NCBI GenBank assembly: GCA_030077755.1
Contig: JAQJZZ010000011.1
Location: 3,302,667-3,366,666, forward strand
Reading direction: 5' to 3'
Length of the DNA stretch: 64,000 nt
DNA from: Filosporella fistucella
Lineage: Eukaryota; Ascomycota; Leotiomycetes; Helotiales
Below the pieces are notes generated by a model, which saw only the letters and a program-made list of their open reading frames with translations, was not told the DNA's origin and did no database searches. Below, piece after piece: positions 62,101 to 64,000 of this stretch. The translations under genes were made by a program, and so were the position numbers. The stretch's first letter is position 1. Every line of letters begins with the position of its first letter.

Positions 62101-63540
62101 AAGTATGCTTATATTCTGGTTAGCAAGTAAAAGCTAGACCGCATTATGCTAAATGAGTATTATCTTACTATTATAATTAGCGATTATCGGCCATGCATGG
62201 CTGAGCTGGGCTGGTATATATAACAAGTCCGGACTCAAATTATATGGCTAATGGCAACCCTCCCTCCTATAATATAAGAAGAGTTTATTAAGCATAATAA
62301 GCTCGTCTAGCCACGAATTATCCGTGAATCGATAAACCGGCCGAATATTAAGTACTTGGTTAGCATAAAAGCCGGGTCTAGCACTTTAATTGAGAGAGCG
62401 GCCGATTTAATACGGGAATATTAGCCTAAGCAAGAGTTCTTTAACCAGTCGTAGGATAAGATTTTTATCTATTACCGTAGCCGAGATAAAGTTAAAGAGC
62501 TAGCTAATCTTCTCTAATGCCCTTCTTATATATTTGAGTCTAGAACCGAGGAGGAAAAGGCAGCTATCCTTATCAAATAAATTGCTATTCCTACTTAGCT
62601 AGTTATTATCGCCACTTTTACGCTCGGGATTAGGTTCGATTATCCTCACGTGAAATGGATAATGCATGTTAATGCCCCTATGGAGGCGTCCTCTTTCTCC
62701 TAGGAATCTGGTCGGGCTGGCCGAGATGGTGAGAAGGCTTTCTCTATTATGCTACTCTAGTCTAGCTAGAAGCCCGAACTAGAAAGGCACCTAACCCTAG
62801 ACTAGGAGGCTATATAGCTATATTTGAGCTAGCAATACTATAGTCGCGCTATCTTAAGCCAATTTCTTAATGCTCCTATAGACTAGCGATGGTATATGAC
62901 TAGTGACGAACCTTGCCAGGTTTATAAGATAGCACATAGCATATTACGGCTAGTAAACGTAGTTTATGCCTTGCCAAGAAAGGTTCGGGCAAAGTTTATA
63001 GGCCTTATTAAGGTGCTACGCCAAGACCATATTTAAGATAAGGTTTTAAATAGGTATGAAGCTGACTTGGAGGCTATGGTAGGCATTTGTCTCTATTGCC
63101 GGATTAAGGGCTATAAATTTAACCATATAGCAGGCCAATGCTCTCGGCGCTTTTATTGGATTAATGCTAAGAAGAAAGCATATGAGGATTAAAAAAGCAA
63201 GAGCAAAGAATAAATCCGATAATACGTGGCATATTAAGAGTATTATTAGCCGTAAGACATCTATTAAGTAGCCGATCCGGAGCATAAGGAAATAGAATGC
63301 TAATTCCCAAATATGGTAATTCCGCTAAGCTATAGAGTATATTATCGGCCGGGGGGGCAGGCATGGCTATATAAGCACTTTTAGCGCCGGTTTAAGAATG
63401 AATTAAAGTATATGCTATGGCTTGGGGAAATAGCTTTACTTTAGGGAACGGAGTGTATTTAGGCCAATTATATAACTACTCTTATACTTGCCGAATTTTA
63501 GAGGCATATCCTAAGGCTACTTAAGAAATAAAGGTCTTAA
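59134..63540 (+). pseudogene. TLH-type RecQ helicase pseudogene (nearly full length)
   Basis: ATG 59134. The N-terminal zinc domain reads IYNPLYQVIVCKRC...TCVIPS...IERHL. A long middle region includes GPPL.EPELLSITWRN near 61020 (the TLH counterpart of GGQP.RGPEL). Motif I, GTGSGKT (61882-61902), is intact. Ia is ILPIIALRADILKRFH. Motif II reads N-E-Y-Y at 62152-62163 where DECH/DEAH is expected; each change is a single RIP-type transition. Motif III is MATLPP, V is ATFTLGIRFDYPHV, and VI is F-S-stop-ESGRAGRDGEKAFS near 62700. A C-terminal CCHC knuckle C-L-Y-C...H-I-A-G-Q-C (63088-63141) is intact. About 1450 codons if the Gln-type stops are discounted. It is the least damaged TLH copy here. 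Confidence 0.85.
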
Positions 63541-63570
63541 AATGTGAATCGATTTAAATATCAAACTTTA

Positions 63571-63613
63571 TAACCCTAATAACTAACCTCTAACCGCTAG
63601 TTATTTAGGGTTA
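63571..63613. terminator. Inverted repeat with telomere-like motif after the TLH gene
   Basis: TAACCCTAATAACTA (63571-63585) pairs with TAGTTATTTAGGGTTA (63598-63613). CCCTAA/TTAGGG equals one fungal telomere unit in each arm, but there is no tandem array. A degraded equivalent follows the TLH fragment at 26707-26766. It could be a 3' processing or replication-related hairpin. Confidence 0.45.
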
Positions 63614-64000
63614 AATTTAAGGGTTAAAAAATAAAAGAATAAAGTTAAGGTTAAAGTTAAAGTAAGGGTTATATATAATAGTAAAAAGAAATAATAAAAA
63701 GAAAGGATTATATTTATAAGGAATAAAATAATAATTAAATTAAATTTAGAAGATAGGATTTATAAAGAAGATTAAGAATTAAAATTAAAATAAATAAGTA
63801 TAAAATGAGTTTAAAGATAAAAAAATAATAAAGGTTTAAATAAGAAGGAAAGGATGAAAATTAAGTAAAAGGTAAAAGGATAAGGTTAAGTAATAAGGTA
63901 GTAAAAAAGGTAAAAAATAATAGAAAAGTAAGAATATATGATATAATAAAATATAATAGGGAAATTGGAATTTAGGAAAAAAGGGGAATAAGAATTAAGA
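63614..64000. other. AT-rich purine-biased tail, no gene seen
   Basis: Strong A/G bias on the plus strand (AAAGTTAAGGTTAAAG and similar) without a frame. The same bias occurs after 26760, so it belongs to the TLH 3' flank. Confidence 0.45.

Noticed and set aside
63571..63613. Interstitial telomere array
   Set aside because: Only one CCCTAA and one TTAGGG in inverted orientation; no tandem units, so reported as a hairpin instead.

Overview
The window looks like nuclear DNA of a filamentous ascomycete (Pezizomycotina). About three quarters of it is extremely AT-rich transposon and helicase-repeat sequence in which almost every reading frame is broken by TAA/TAG codons at former CAA/CAG positions. 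Catalytic Asp codons read as Asn, and Cys/His codons read as Tyr. This is the footprint of repeat-induced point mutation (RIP), which occurs only in fungi. The intron-bearing genes in the middle (short introns of about 46-130 bp, GT..AG) agree with this.

Layout. (1) 0-25.3 kb is a nested retrotransposon block. It holds a complete Ty1/copia element (1042-6743, 191-bp LTRs, ATTAT target duplication) and a complete minus-strand Ty3/gypsy element (13128-19599, 354-bp LTRs, AGCTA target duplication). Both sit inside older sequence bounded by two 209-bp LTRs (341-549 and 23835-24043). That sequence contains a plus-strand gypsy gag-pol, an antisense ORF and a further unidentified plus-strand ORF. 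(2) 25.3-26.7 kb is the 3' end of a RecQ helicase gene of the telomere-linked helicase (TLH) type. (3) 26.9-43.3 kb is an island of normal base composition. It has two lightly RIP-damaged pseudogenes (an unknown protein and a protein-kinase-like protein), a copia tail, a small hypothetical ORF, and three large apparently intact genes. These are a ComEC-like metallo-beta-lactamase-fold hydrolase (minus) divergent from two tandem giant beta-sandwich proteins: 1318 aa with repeated modules, and 1319 aa with filamin-type and LamG-like modules. (4) 43.5-63.6 kb is RIP-degraded again. It holds the 5' start of another TLH gene interrupted by a truncated LTR element, simple repeats and hairpins, an unidentified 3.5-kb ORF remnant, and two further TLH RecQ pseudogenes in tandem, one with a 1.8-kb duplication of its promoter and N-terminus.

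The four TLH copies or fragments all lie on the plus strand, two ending or starting right at the island edges. This suggests a subtelomere-like helicase array into which the gene island was inserted or around which the array grew. The candidate new system is the three-gene cassette at 32.2-43.2 kb: its spliced reading frames close exactly (666, 1318 and 1319 codons), it escaped RIP, and I cannot assign it to a named pathway. No base-composition statistics or homology searches were run; all calls come from reading the sequence.
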